NCBI GenBank assembly: GCA_032622095.1
Contig: CP136063.1
Location: forward strand, 87,153,980-87,217,979
DNA: 64,000 bases
From: Siphonodentalium dalli
Lineage: Eukaryota; Mollusca; Scaphopoda; Gadilida; Siphonodentaliidae
Direction: 5' to 3'
Below the pieces are notes generated by a model. That model had not been told where the DNA came from and did not search any database. It saw only the letters and a program-made list of their open reading frames with translations. The translations under genes were made by a program, and so were the position numbers. Positions 1 to 11,439 of the stretch are shown one piece after another (positions within the stretch are counted from its first letter, which is position 1; each line of letters opens with the position of its first letter).

Positions 1-178
1 AATGCCCTAAATAATCGACTCCTTAACCACAGCAGAATTATGGGTAACATTTCAGGATTTAGTCGGAAATATGGCTTGTTGATCGGAAAGCTCTCAGTGA
101 GCCATATTTCCGACTAAATCCTGAAAAGTTACCCATAATTCTGCTGTGGTTAAGGAGTCGATTATTTAGTGCATTACT
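1..178. mobile_element. Family A palindromic MITE, left end cut by the window
   Basis: The sequence is a foldback: the first ~85 bases are the near-exact reverse complement of the last ~85. Arm motifs are shared with ~20 other copies here (CTCCTTAACCACAGCAG, GGATTTAGTCGGAAATATGG). The terminal CAGT lies just outside the window. A short loop near 80-105 separates the arms. It has no coding capacity and is non-autonomous. Confidence 0.85.
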
Positions 179-207
179 CTAGATGGGTCTCCAGTAGAAA
201 GCCTGAA

Positions 208-600
208 TTAACCCTTCATATTACTAAATACTCATACAACAATAATTTCTTGAACTTATTATCTGAACATTTCCGACCAATTAACCCTTTCATGAGCTTC
301 CTGAATTTTTGCGAAAACCCTGTGCCAATGCATTCTCTTATATATGTGAGTCGACCATAGGTCGCCTCGCATATATAAGAGAATGCCTTGGCCTAACAAA
401 TTTTATATTATTTTTTATAATTGTTAAAGAAAGTAAGAAAAAATGATAAATTGTGAAAGAATGTAAGAAAAAATTATAAAAAAGATAAAATTGTTGAAAA
501 ATATAAGACAAAATAATAAAAATTGTTATAGAATGTAAGAACAAATGATAAAAAAAATTAATAATTGTTAAAGAATGTAAGAAACGAGAGGCCGATCACG
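208..600. mobile_element. Truncated piggyBac-like TTAA MITEs (family B), nested
   Basis: TTAA followed by CCCTTCATATTACTAAAT at 208 starts one degraded element that carries TTATCTGAACATTTCC. A second TTAA with CCCTTTCATGAGC at 281 starts another, which includes the hairpin around CATTCTCTTATATATG (328-388). The rest to ~600 is AT-rich with repeated TTGTTAAAGAATGTAAGAAA blocks, the usual spacer of this family. The right ends are missing. Confidence 0.6.
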
Positions 601-1195
601 ATCGGCAGATGTTAACCCATCCCTTGACAATAGTAAATTAATATGATCGGAATCATAAATGAGACTTTTGATGTAGAACTATAGAGTATACTGTTATGTA
701 CTATTATAGACAAATGTACATAAAACAAATTATTGGAATTTATGGGTCACTCACATATAAGAGAATGCACTGGTACAGGATCTGTAACGCTGCACCACCA
801 CAGCCTTGGGTTAAATGTGAAAAAGGTGACCTGGACATGGAATACTTGGGTTAAGAGAGTCCAATTTAAGTTTACAATGACAATATCTCAAATTCTACCA
901 AATACACCCATCAAGATAAAGACACCTCACTGCTGACCCATTAATATCAATTATATAGCAGAGCTGTCAATAATCACAGACATTGTTTATATTGATGCTG
1001 GCATCTCTAGTAATACAATAACAATTATAATGACCTCAGACCATCTGTAGAGTTATATATTCAGCTGTGCAATGCAGCATCCAGCAACTTTTAAAAGCAC
1101 TGTTTTATCAGGAAATCTTTCACATACTGTCCATCATAATTAACTGGTCTGTGGATCAACAAATAAATAACATTCTATTAACCAGTGGCAGTATA
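601..1195. other. No gene recognised; one family B fragment
   Basis: Only a short family B remnant is visible, at about 755-800 (ATATAAGAGAATGCACTGG and a GCTGCACCA block). The rest shows no ORF with recognisable similarity, no array and no clear signal. Confidence 0.5.
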
Positions 1196-1688
1196 CAGGG
1201 ATTTTTCTGCCTATTTTGGGAATGGGTCCGGGTCCCTTCGAATTGGGAAAAATGTGTCTTTACAGACCAAAATTGGGAATTTTCCATGTTTTAGAAAAAT
1301 TCATTTAATCACTGTTACACACAAGTAAATAGTACTAATACCGTAATTTTCGGTGTATAACGCGACTGTACACGTGTTTTATATAAATCAGCAATTTATT
1401 TAGAGGGGAGATAATTCGCATGTTAAGCTAATAGTTAGGTTGCCGCGTGTACATTATACGATGCAGGCTCCCGATATCGCTGATTTACTACGGGTTTTCA
1501 GCCGCTTATCGATCGACTGAGTGTACAAAACATCAGAAAAAATTGATAATTATTCAATAAACCTGATGGTATTATATACCTGCCTGCAATTGGGAATTTG
1601 GTGGTTAAAAATTGGGAATAAAGGTGCCTTTTTTCCATTGGGAATGGGGCCGGATACCGGACCATGAGGACACCTAAAAAAATCCCTG
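1196..1688. mobile_element. hAT-like non-autonomous element
   Basis: The termini are inverted: CAGGGATTTTT on the left and AAAAATCCCTG on the right. Internal TTGGGAATTT/GGGAATGG blocks occur in both halves. CAGGGA ends fit many hAT MITEs. Flanking 8-mers do not match, so no target duplication is proven and superfamily placement is tentative. It contains a GTGTATAACGCG stretch near 1360 with no recognised function. Confidence 0.55.
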
Positions 1689-1689
1689 G

Positions 1690-2019
1690 TCTATATAGTA
1701 CACTCCAATATTGTGAAGTACACATGTGTTTTTTATCAGATATCAGGAGGAATTCTTTTATTTAACTGCTACCTGACATTAATGGGGGATCCGTGCTGTA
1801 TGCAAAAATGGCTCGGTCGTGTAATGGCACCTTAACACTATTAATTTATGGGTTCATTACTAAATATTTAAAGGGACACATTGGGAACCTTTTTATCAAC
1901 TTGTATCATAATCATCAATATCTAAATGAAAACAAATGAATGAGTAAATGACTTTTTTATTATTATTATTATAAAAGTTAAAAATAAATATAAAAAAAAT
2001 CTAATTTTTTTTCTTCAAT
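1690..2019. other. AT-rich stretch, nothing recognised
   Basis: No ORF, inverted repeat or array was seen here beyond A/T runs near 1960-2030. Confidence 0.4.
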
Positions 2020-2265
2020 TTTTTTCTTTGAAAAAGGGTCATAACTCCTTTAAAATAAATCCAATTTCGAACTCGATCTGTATTTTGGGCTGAGAAACCC
2101 ATATACAAAATTTGGTTCCGATCGAATAGAAAATGTTTGAGTTATCGCATTAATCGTAAAGTGTCTACAGACAGACAGACAGACGGACAGACAGACAGAC
2201 GGGCGAACGACAAGTGGTCAATCCGGTCAATGACACTATGTTTACCATACTATGGTATGGGTAAA
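2020..2265 (+). mobile_element. Pearl/Helentron-like fragment with ACAG/ACGG microsatellite
   Basis: It has one monomer (GGGTCATAACTCC, then a degenerate TTTGGTTCCGATCG block), a (CAGA/CGGA)n tract at about 2166-2205 and a 3' hairpin (TGTTTACCATAC / GTATGGGTAAACA, 2239-2267). This order of core repeat, ACGG/ACAG microsatellite and terminal hairpin is the known layout of bivalve pearl elements. Only one monomer is present. Confidence 0.6.
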
Positions 2266-2269
2266 CATA

Positions 2270-2460
2270 AAAATGATAAAAAATGATAACAAATTGTTAA
2301 AGAATGTAAGAAAAATTTATAAAAAATTGTTAGGCCAAGGCATATTCTCTTATATATCTGAGTTTCATATAGAGAGCCTCGCATATATAAGAGAATGTAT
2401 TAGTCTAACAATATTTACCTTGACTATATAAACCAGTGCATTCTCTTATATATGAATGTT
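2270..2460. mobile_element. Family B hairpin remnants
   Basis: Two degraded copies of the CATTCTCTTATATATG hairpin are present (2340-2400 and 2431-2450), with the AT-rich TTGTTAAAGAATGTAAG spacer on the left. Both element ends are missing. Confidence 0.55.
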
Positions 2461-2697
2461 ATGCCAGCTGCATGTACAAGAGAAAATGTGGATAGTAATA
2501 TAAATCAAGGCCCCATATTGAAGATTTACTTCTCAGAGAATAAGTTTCTCAAATATTAAACTGTATCACAATTGGCTATATATTTTGGCTATTGACAATT
2601 AACCCAACAATAGTAACTCTGTGTAAGCCCCACTATAGGAGAGACTGGGACTTTTTTTTAGGCCCAATACCGATTTAAAAAGTGAAACCTGGTTTAA

Positions 2698-3218
2698 AGA
2701 TACGGGCGGTGTTGGCGGTGGGTATGCTGTTAAATATTCACCTCCGTCAAAAACCGCCATAAACAGAAAGAATAGTAAAATATAGACAGACTTTATTCTT
2801 ATAGCAATCAGAAATATGGCATAAACAGTATGTAATATTGTCAATTTTTTCCCCTTTGTTGTGTAAACAAAAGCAAAAAAACATTACGTTTCCTGGCTTT
2901 TGTTTAGATCCGGATATGGTAACATAAAGAGCGTTAATTGTTACTGTTTTCCTGATATGGAAATAATAAAGAGCATTTATACCATTTTTGTGTGATTAAC
3001 CAATAGAATTGCTCTGTGTTATGTAAGCAGAAGTACAACCTCTGTAACACGAGCAGGCTCTTGTTTACGTACACCATCGTACGTCTTGACGACAATATAC
3101 TATTTACGCACTGATTATGTTTGGCATATGAACAAAACTATATATATTTTAATATTCCTTCTGTTGATGGCGGTTTGAACAAATATGAATATTTCTGCAA
3201 CGAACGCCGCCCATGCCT
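2698..3218. mobile_element. TTAA-flanked inverted-repeat element (AGATACGGGCGG ends)
   Basis: TTAA at 2694-2697 and at 3219-3222 bound a 521-bp segment. Its ends are imperfect inverted repeats: AGATACGGGCGGTGTT on the left, and AGGCATGGGCGGCGTT when the right is reverse-complemented. Similarity continues inward to AAATATTCA and the AACCGCCAT block. It has no coding capacity. TTAA duplication suggests a piggyBac-like element, but the AGG-type end differs from canonical CCC. Confidence 0.55.
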
Positions 3219-3390
3219 TTAAATACATTATGATCTATGGAAACTGAAATATCGATATTTTGCAATGTTCACCATTGAGGTGTAAACTGATATGTCACAT
3301 GTGACTGGAAAATGCTTAAAACCACAAAACAACATGTTACCCAGTCATATGTTATCATTAATTTTAAAGTCTTAAGCTGCCTGCTATATA

Positions 3391-3603
3391 CAGTAATGTC
3401 CTAAATAATTGACTCCTTAACCACAGCAGAATTATGGGTAATTTTTCAGGATTTAATTGGAAATATAGCTTGTTGCCATTCATTGGAAAGCTCTCACTGA
3501 GAGTTTTCCGATGAATGGCAACAAGCCATATTTCTGACTAATTCATGAAAAATTACCCATAATTCTGCTGTGGTTAAGGAGTCGATTATTTTGGGCATTA
3601 CCG
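3391..3603. mobile_element. Family A palindromic MITE, complete
   Basis: This complete foldback has termini CAGTAATG and CATTACCG between TA dinucleotides. The arms are ~95 bp with a few mismatches. Termini and TA target fit Tc1/mariner-like MITEs. There is no ORF of its own; peptides such as NGNKPYF translated from its arms are spurious. Confidence 0.85.
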
Positions 3604-3605
3604 TA

Positions 3606-5216
3606 TTATTCTAATGAGGATGAGAAGGTCATGGAATATCTATATATGTCATCAACGTCGTTTATCGGTTGATCTATGAGCGTATAGACCGATCAGTAGA
3701 CGAATAACATACTGTATAACACTTTATTTTCAGCTATCTACTATTAATCCATCTCAGAAAATTAATTGCCAAAACATGATTTTCCGTTGGACGATCTCAA
3801 AATTTGGTTGATGGGCCGAAAATAAATTGGCCGAAATTGTCAACGAGCAATTTCGTCAAGCAAACTTTCAGAAAATAAATATTTACGCTTCAACTTCAAT
3901 TTTCAGCAATGAACAATCCATGATAAAAAGAATTACTTGTTTGGCTACGATTTACGTTTAAAATGACTCAACAACAACCCAATACTTATCAACACACACA
4001 GAGTCGAATCCGCGATCTCCGGTAAAATTATTAACTCCAGTCCAGACCAGTCCAGACTCCAGTCCGATCATGGCGATGTAATTTGTAAACAAATGCCCTG
4101 ATCATATCTAATGTGCTCGTGACAAATGTCATGTCATTAGCATTGTAATAAAGCTGAAAAATGTTAAAAGGGTTGTAATCGGGTAACACATTTTATTTAT
4201 TTCCAATAAATTTTGCCATGTTGATCAGCCTGATTTATGATAAGTTGTATTCACAGCAGTAACTATACACGTTGTCATAGACGCTTTTTCGAAAATTGGA
4301 CAAATAAAAAACGCGGCACGAACTTTGAGTGTTCAATCGAGCTTTACAAAAACATGAATATGGCTGAAATGAACAGACATAAGTATAGTATAGTGTAGAT
4401 AAGAAGCAGAGACATGGAATATAGACATAGACTACTTGTTCAAATGTTTCTAACTTTGAGTTTTCGAGTTGTTTTTTCACTGAAATTCTTAAAGTGTCAC
4501 TACGCGATGTGACTCGTCTACTGCAAAGTCTATGCACTGATAGACGCAGGTCACGCGGTAGCCTCTCGACCAATCAAATGCCCGCTTTCGACGAAAACGA
4601 AAGTAGTTGTAATTATATATATCATGATAATATGCAAGACATGTAGTATGACCCCAATATGATATTAAGGGAAAGAACGTTGCAAGTAATAGTGTAAATA
4701 GTCATGAACCTATAACTAATTAGACTAAAGCATGGTAACAATGTTAATGCTTGATTAATCGTGTAAACCATTTTGGATGAGAGTAGACTTAGAACTGCCT
4801 GTGGATTAGACATCACCCTTTGATAATATGGGCCTATAATTTAATAATGTATAACATTGAATGTTAAAAGTCACTGCAATTATTAATTGCTTAAAGCCTT
4901 CACACCTAATTTCTGCACGATACAGGCACATCCTTGAGTAGAGAATTGAATAGAAAGTAGACCCTACATGCATATGAATGTCCCTTGTTATAGTACTGTA
5001 ATTGAAGTATATCTGTGTATATGGGTCTAGTCTATTGAGGAGATATCAGTTGTCCAGAGACGACATGACAAGTGCAGTCTTGTCTGGATTCTGGCCCTCA
5101 AAGCCAAATGACATTTTGACATCATGAAACATATCATGACGTCTTCAATAAAAACATTAAGCTAACCAAAGAAATTGGTCTAAAATGAAACAATTTATTT
5201 ATAATAAATGTTTATA
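3606..5216. other. 1.6 kb without a recognised element
   Basis: A 112-codon minus frame (4235-4573) has no recognisable motif and no splice context, so I do not call it a gene. CCAGTCCAGA-type direct repeats occur near 4036-4070. No array or inverted repeat was found. Confidence 0.4.
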
Positions 5217-5415
5217 CAGTAATGCCCTAACTAATCGACTCCTTAACCACAGCAGAATTATGGGTAACTTTTCAGGATTTAGTTGGAAATATGGCTTGTT
5301 GCCATTCATCGGAAAGCTCTCACTGAATGGCAACAAGCCATATTTCCGACAAAATCCTGAAAAATTACCCGTAGTTCTGCTGTGGTTAAGGAGTCGATTA
5401 TTTGGGGCATTACTG
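5217..5415. mobile_element. Family A palindromic MITE, complete
   Basis: It runs from CAGTAATGCCC to GGCATTACTG between TA duplications (5215-5216, 5416-5417). The left arm is intact. The centre has lost a few bases around the CTCTCACTGA loop. Confidence 0.9.
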
Positions 5416-5417
5416 TA

Positions 5418-6246
5418 AATAAATAAATATTTCAATTGTTCATTATCACATATGAATTCAATCGAAGTTGTGAAGTACCGGTAGCATCGCTTCGGTCAAT
5501 TGCTATTTTCGCGCTTTTTGCAGAACCGCTGCCGGAGGTCACGGTTTGTTCTCGAAACAGTTTGTTCAATGACATGGTATATTGTAAATTATGTGTGATG
5601 TCACATGTGGCTACACCATTACCTATACATGACACCGAGCTTGATGCTAAATTGCATGAATATTAATCCAAACATGGTCTGTATACAAATAAGTGTTCAT
5701 AATCAAAATCCACAACATGTATAACCAGCAAAAAGATATGAGCTGTTGTCGATCTTAGAAGGTATGTTTATTTATTGACACCTCCATTCTGGGGAAGGGG
5801 TGTGGGGCCCTAGGTTTCAGTCACAATCGTAGGGCAGATATTGAGTTTTATCTTACAATTTTCCTCAAATACACGCGAAATGCCTCTAGAGGCGGTTTCC
5901 GACCTTGTATCCTGCATTTCCTATCCTGGCAACAGTGACTGCAGGTGAGATATGGAGGGGCTTGCTTCGTTTGTAAACAAATAGCATTAACCTGCCAATT
6001 GGTATTAATAAGTCGTATTATTTTCATAATATGAGGCTAAAACATCTATTATATCCATTCAATTGAGTCGTTTGCGATGACAATGCTGAAAACAACAAAT
6101 AAAATCGTTTGCATTTCACACACAAAATTAATTGTTGATGACGTCAGTCCTGATGGTGACTCACCACGACATCAACTGTGCGTTGAGTTATCTATATACG
6201 AGCAGCGACATAGTTCTCATAAAATACTACCTTTTTGACAATAGAC
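5418..6246. other. No gene recognised
   Basis: A 76-codon plus frame and a 67-codon minus frame overlap at 5432-5666, but neither shows a known motif. Nothing repetitive was identified. Confidence 0.35.
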
Positions 6247-6249
6247 TTG

Positions 6250-6790
6250 TGTGAATTGTAAGATAAATTGGTTATCACCACTTTGTGTGTTCCTGAGATA
6301 GTCTCTCTACCTTCTCTGTGCCGCATATCATCTCGTCTTGATGGACTCGACGATATACAACACAGAGAAGGTAGCTCGACTTGAAATCGAATCTCGGAAA
6401 CTCACTTGGCGGTGATAACCAATATATACATGAATTGTCTGGTCCAAGGACCCTCTCCATTATGTATACCTACTACAGTTACATATTGATTAGGCTTATT
6501 GTTACGGCATCTTAGCTCATATAATACCATCTTTATAGCCACCTTGGCATTAATTGGGTCTTTCCACCTCTTACACCTTGTTCAGAATAGGAACAATCAA
6601 CATGAACTCACACTTTTGTTTCGTGAATAAAGAATTTGTCTCTGGCCGACGAACACAGTGATATACGTACACCCCAGAGAAGGTACGTAGCTCGACTTGA
6701 GTACAGATCTCGGAAACACACATGGTGGTGGTAACCTATATTTATCATGTAACCGCTCCACTTCCTTGAGCGGAGCATCAGTCAACATGA
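6250..6790. repeat. Two copies of an inverted-repeat unit (GAGAAGGTA...CTCGACTTGA)
   Basis: Copy 1 (about 6268-6425) folds: GGTTATCACCAC...ACCTTCTCTGTG pairs with CACAGAGAAGGTA...GGTGATAACC. Copy 2 (about 6600-6745) has the same right arm (CAGAGAAGGTA, AGCTCGACTTGA, ATCTCGGAAAC, GGTGGTAACC) but a diverged left arm. It is probably a low-copy foldback element. No target duplication was identified. Confidence 0.5.
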
Positions 6791-7024
6791 TAAAATCTCA
6801 AGCAATAAACTGACTGTCACAGAACCACACAATAAGAACACTATTCTAGATCTAGTCTATGAAAATCCATAGAAACCAGCACTCAGTGGAGTTCCTAGAT
6901 CTAAAAATAAATTCAATTTCCAAGAATGACAATACGAAATGGGGCTACATTCACATCTTTTCTGAAATTTACAATAAAGAACTGTCTTTACCATATGCAA
7001 GGTCAGTATTAAATGCTCGAAGTA

Positions 7025-7166
7025 TGACCCTTTGACCACAGCAGAATTATGGGAAATTTTTCAGGATTTAGTCAGAAATATGGCTTGTTGCCATTCCGAC
7101 TAAATCCTGAAAAATTTCCCATAATTCTGCTGTGGTTTAGGGGTCAATTATTTAGGACATTATAGT
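7025..7166. mobile_element. Family A MITE, internally deleted
   Basis: The arms begin at ACCACAGCAGAATTATGGG and return as CCCATAATTCTGCTGTGG. The left terminus and much of the loop are lost. The right end (GGACATTATAGT) is degraded. Confidence 0.75.
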
Positions 7167-7169
7167 GGT

Positions 7170-7486
7170 AAAATTTATTAACTTTTGATACCTGGATTGC
7201 TTATTACAAACAACAGTTTCTGGTTTAAAAAGCTCAAGTTTCCGATCTGTAAAGCAGCTCAGTTGGTTATATTGTCAAGGTGAGATTACAAATTAAATGT
7301 CACCGATCCAGAATGTGGTAAAAACTTTGGGAAATTGAGTATGATACTCAATCTTTCTACTGTGTAGATGGTCATGAATCTGATACTTATCAACAAAATA
7401 AATCCAGTAACGCTTGTGTAAGCACAATTCTTCCATAATTGTGACCGAATAATGTTGTAGGCTCCAAATTTATTATTGTACATGTA
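7170..7486. other. No gene recognised
   Basis: This is the spacer between two family A copies. No motif, array or supported frame was seen. Confidence 0.35.
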
Positions 7487-7732
7487 CATTAATGCTCTAA
7501 ATAATCGACTCCTTAACCACATCATAATTATGGGTAACTTTTCAGGATTTAGTCGGAAATATGGCTTGTTGCCATTCATCGGAAAGCTCTCAGTGAGAGC
7601 TATCCGATGAATGGCAACAAGCCATGTGAGAGCTTTCCGATGAATGGCAACAAGCCATATTTCCGACTAAATCCTGAAAAGTTACCCATAATACTGATGT
7701 GGATAAGGAATCGATTACTTAGGGTATTACTG
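7487..7732. mobile_element. Family A MITE with a duplicated central segment
   Basis: CATTAATGCTC and GGTATTACTG ends lie between TA dinucleotides. The segment with CGATGAATGGCAACAAGCCAT occurs twice in succession (about 7600-7662). This suggests local duplication or template switching within the palindrome. Confidence 0.8.
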
Positions 7733-7734
7733 TA

Positions 7735-8364
7735 CGGTATTATACAAGAATCTTATAAAACTTGGTGTTTGAACAGCTTCGATATCGAGTGAAAGGCTGG
7801 TGATGGTGTGGAATCTTGGGCAGCAACTTAATATAGCAGCCCTTCAATTATTGAGAAATTTCAGTAGCAGACAAATATATTCCACTCGTTCTCAGCAGAG
7901 AATTCATCACAAGAGAAGGACTCTTGGAAATAAGACAAATTATACAATCTGACGAAATTATGAACCGAGTGCATGCCATTCATAAAGTTAATGGCGGAAA
8001 GGAGCTCGGAGACAACGCTCACTGGAATTGATTTATTGAAAGCCTTGATCGACTTTCTCTTTGAAACTGGCATTTTATTTTACCGGCAATTGGGAGTTTT
8101 ATGAAGAAATTCAGAAGAATACTTTAGAGCAGACAACAAGGCAGGCTTCCATTAGTTCCTCGATGCTCATCCCGATATCAAACCTTAGGTTGGAATCCTT
8201 ATATGGCTGCAAATAGCATCCTCAATCCATCAAGGAGATGGGATCTGTAAGGCAGTCTTCAAAATAAGTGCTTTAGTTAAAAGGATATTTATGCAGTTGC
8301 ATCATCGGTGGTGGCATATCCTCACGGGGCCAAATCAAAACATGGTTTTAATGGTATCCTTATT
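7735..8364. other. No gene confirmed
   Basis: A 70-codon minus-strand frame (7861-8073, starting MPVSKRKSIKAF) has no recognised domain. It is not part of any repeat I could identify, so an unrecognised exon is possible but unsupported. Confidence 0.3.
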
Positions 8365-8368
8365 TTAA

Positions 8369-8623
8369 CCCTTTCATGACGGGAGCTGCGCTGGTGCAGC
8401 ATTAAAGATCCTGTGCCAGTTCATTCTCTTATATATGCGAGTCTCGCATAGGGAGCCTTGTATATATAAGAGAATGCACTGGCTTAGAAGATGAAGGTAA
8501 ATGATGTTAGGCCAATGTATTCTCTGACATATGCGAGGCTACCTATGGGAGACTCATATATATAAGAGAATGCATTGGCACAGGGTTTTCGTAAAATATT
8601 AGGAAGCTCCAGTCATGGAAGTG
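8369..8623. mobile_element. Family B TTAA MITE, complete (CCCTTTCATGACGGGAGC subtype)
   Basis: TTAA duplications at 8365-8368 and 8624-8627 bound 255 bp. Left end CCCTTTCATGACGGGAGC and right end GCTCCAGTCATGGAAGTG are imperfect inverted repeats. Inside are two hairpins based on CATTCTCTTATATATGCGAG (8412-8488 and 8516-8578). A TTAA target and CCC start are diagnostic of piggyBac-type elements. Non-coding. Confidence 0.8.
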
Positions 8624-8639
8624 TTAAAGCCTATAAAAC

Positions 8640-8835
8640 ATTACCATTCGATATTTCGTTGAAGGCCGGCCCTCGTGGTATGTTAAACCTCCGTACCAAA
8701 TTTCATTCAGATCCAACAACCCATGGCTGAGATATCTGAACAGGCAACAGAAAATCATTATTTCCAGATAAACAAAGAAAGATAACTCTCAAATAGAAAA
8801 TGAAAACAGTCATCCATATGGAATCACGGAACTAA
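8640..8835 (+). repeat. Degenerate monomer related to the 39.6 kb array
   Basis: It shares ACCAAATTTCATT, AGATCCA, ATTTCCAGATAAACAAA and GATAACTCT with the 174-bp units at 39.6-40.4 kb. This is a single diverged copy without the microsatellite tail. Confidence 0.55.
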
Positions 8836-9999
8836 ATGGTTTCCCATAGGCGACAGTGTTAACGTTTCAGCCAAATTCACTGAATTGAAGCCTGCAGGCC
8901 ATACCAGTGATGTATACCCAGCTAGATTGACACCAGTTGATCACGAAAATGCAAGAAAAATCATAGGTCATGTGTTTACTTTTTTAAATAAATCCTCAAG
9001 TGTACGAGAGGGCTATCCCACAGCCAAATTTGATCTGGAATAACCCAGAACTACAGCAGCTAGTTAAATAAATTTCCCGCTCACAAATATCCATTCCCCC
9101 ATTCATTCGCCAGTTTAAGTTATTCAGATATTATGTACAAATCAAATAAACGCGATGTCATCCTTTAATAACGTGTCGCATGTATCAGGTGAAGGTCATT
9201 CTTCAGTTACCTTCACCTTTAGCATTCCACGGTGTACTCGCTCCCCGACTCTAGAACACATTTAGCTCCCTGATTCCATATGCTGCAGACCTGATGGCAA
9301 TACTCCACAGCATATCTCAATGAGATCACATAAACCATGCGTGAGATATTTCTTATCAACTTTTTTGTATACCTTATGGGTATTTAAATTCTATTTAAGT
9401 ACTATTTCTATTTAAAACTGAGCGAAAAATAGTACGACTCATAAGTTTATATCAAACAATATAGGGAAAATAAGAGGAATGTTTTAGAGAGATATAACGC
9501 ACACTTATATTTACATATATATGGGAAACCAATCAATCTCAATGCCATTAATCATACGTACATGTAAAACAATAAATCATGGTTAGAACTTTGATGTCGA
9601 AATGCTTCTAAGAAATGCACATATTCCAGAAGAATGAACATGGAAGCACGTCTCCGTACTCAAAACCCTGGGTTGACACAATGGTATATTATATGCTATT
9701 GTGACCATTTATACATTTAAACACACGCAACCATGCAAGAGTTGATTTGTTTTCTAAACAACCTATAAATACATGGTTATTATTTTACTTCTTTCGAGTT
9801 CAATTCCATGATGTCCATAAATATTTATTAAATATCGGAATGCTTATTTGGACCATACATACGAACATACCCATCTTCACAACAAAATTATTATGCAGTT
9901 GTATTCTATTCAATGAAATTCTATTTCCAGACAGTCTTTGATATCTTCAGCGATAATTAAGAAAAGAAACAAGACTTTTACGAAAACTGTTTTTGTCAG
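8836..9999. other. 1.2 kb without a recognised element
   Basis: No inverted repeat, array or coding motif was identified. AGCGAAAAATAGTAC at 9421-9435 recurs at 10056-10070. Confidence 0.4.
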
Positions 10000-10002
10000 T
10001 TT

Positions 10003-10080
10003 TGAATTCGCGCAGCCGGGTGCGCGAATTCAAAGTGCGCGAATTCAAAACTCAGCGAAAAATAGTACTGCGCGAATTTA
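10003..10080. repeat. GCGCGAATTC inverted/direct repeat cluster
   Basis: GAATTCGCGCA and TGCGCGAATTC face each other (10003-10031). A third GCGCGAATTC and a fourth GCGCGAATTT follow to 10079. It is unusually GC-rich for this window. The adjacent CAGCGAAAAATAGTAC is shared with 9420-9435. Confidence 0.6.
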
Positions 10081-10814
10081 TATACAAGTAAGGTAGTCAA
10101 TTTAGATTTGTGCAATTGGAAATTCATTGATCAATGATGATAACACTGTTTTTCATTTTGTGTGACAGTATTTATATATTTCACAAATGAAGACGAAAAG
10201 AGAGTACGATCTTTGGTGTATTATACCATATATCAAGTGCTGTAAAACTAATAAAACTGATTCTCCAGATGCCTAGTCTCCTAGCAACCATAACCTCCTC
10301 CCACTAATGAATATGTATGATAATTTAAGTGCCATTAATATAACATTTCAGTTATCATTGATAACAAATTTCCATATCAGTTGTGTCATATCGGTAAACC
10401 CGAGATCTGAACTTCATAAAATGTTTTATATTTAGCCTTTCATTCAAACAAAATCAATCATCAGAAATTACTGAAAATAATCTATATATAAGAACAATGA
10501 GGTTGCAACGTTGCCCATCTGTTTACGGGTGTTTGTAAAAATAATCACATTGAGCAAGCGTATTCTCTTTGAGAATCCTATTACCCTCTACAGAGTTTTT
10601 CATAAAATATGACAACAGGCTAGACACATTTATCAAACAAATTACACCCAGTAAGTTTCTTTGAATATCAAAGTGAATCATGGTATGTTATATAATATTA
10701 TGTCATGTGGTACCAAAGTGAAAAACGACTTCATCCAATGCGCTAGTTCCTTGTTGTAAATACTCATTATTCACCTATGGATGCCATCTTAATTATACAT
10801 GTAACGTTATATCA
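10081..10814. other. No gene recognised
   Basis: AT-rich with no supported ORF or repeat. Confidence 0.4.
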
Positions 10815-10858
10815 CAGGGGTGGCAGGAAGAAGGCCTGTATTGGCCATGCCACCCCTG
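10815..10858. other. Short perfect hairpin CAGGGGTGGCA...TGCCACCCCTG
   Basis: An 11-bp perfect inverted repeat encloses GGCC...GGCC. CAGGGG ends resemble hAT termini, but at 44 bp with no matching flanks it may be an extreme deletion derivative or a chance hairpin. Confidence 0.4.
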
Positions 10859-11267
10859 CACGTGTAAATTTGTATACATATATGTACCACTGTATCAGCT
10901 GACAGTATTGTATAAATGTGCAAATAAATATTCAAATATTCAATAGAGTTAGCTTTAAAATATTTCCAGTATACTAGAAAGGGCTAAAACCCCAGGGCCC
11001 AGGTTTATTTCTCTTTATTATGTCTCCTTTGATAACAGATGGGTATTAAAATCCGAGGAATTACAAGATTTTTCATTACTTAATATTTCTTTTTAATATT
11101 GCTCTTTAGTTGGTGGCATGACCTGCTAAGCTATCGATAAGAAAAAATAATTTGAATTTGGCTGTAAACAAAGACATACATGTAGCATAAGTCAATATTC
11201 AGTGATGAGTAGTTACGATATTCCCATTGATTCATTATAGTAGGGGTGGTCAGCTATCAAGTTCAGC
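10859..11267. other. No gene recognised
   Basis: Nothing could be supported in this stretch. Confidence 0.35.
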
Positions 11268-11400
11268 TAGAGGTGGGACTGTTCCATTGATTGGGACTAA
11301 GGATATCCCTGCAGTGCAATAACCCTTTAACCAACAGAACGGCCCTGTGCCAATGCATTCTCTTATATATGCGAGTCGACCATTTATTATATTATTATAT
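11268..11400. mobile_element. 5' fragment of a Helentron-like family plus truncated family B left end
   Basis: GAGGTGGGACTGT...GGGACTAAGGATATCCC at 11268-11320 matches the segment at 15148-15200 that precedes a pearl-like array. A family B left end then follows (CCCTTTAACCAACAGAACGG, CCAATGCATTCTCTTATATA), but it stops in AT-rich sequence at ~11400. The TTAA is mutated. Confidence 0.55.
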
Positions 11401-11439
11401 AATCTGAACATCCCTACAAATGAATATACCATTCCATTG

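Noticed and set aside
4235-4573. 112-codon minus-strand ORF
   Set aside because: No recognisable motif, splice signals or promoter. The length is compatible with chance in 64 kb.
7607-7792. Recurring ORFs with a NGNKPYFRLNPEKLP-like peptide at many places (also 5185, 21932, 27960, 28630, 33952)
   Set aside because: They are translations of the family A arms on either strand. They start at an ATG in the central loop and end at chance stops, with no conserved full-length frame.
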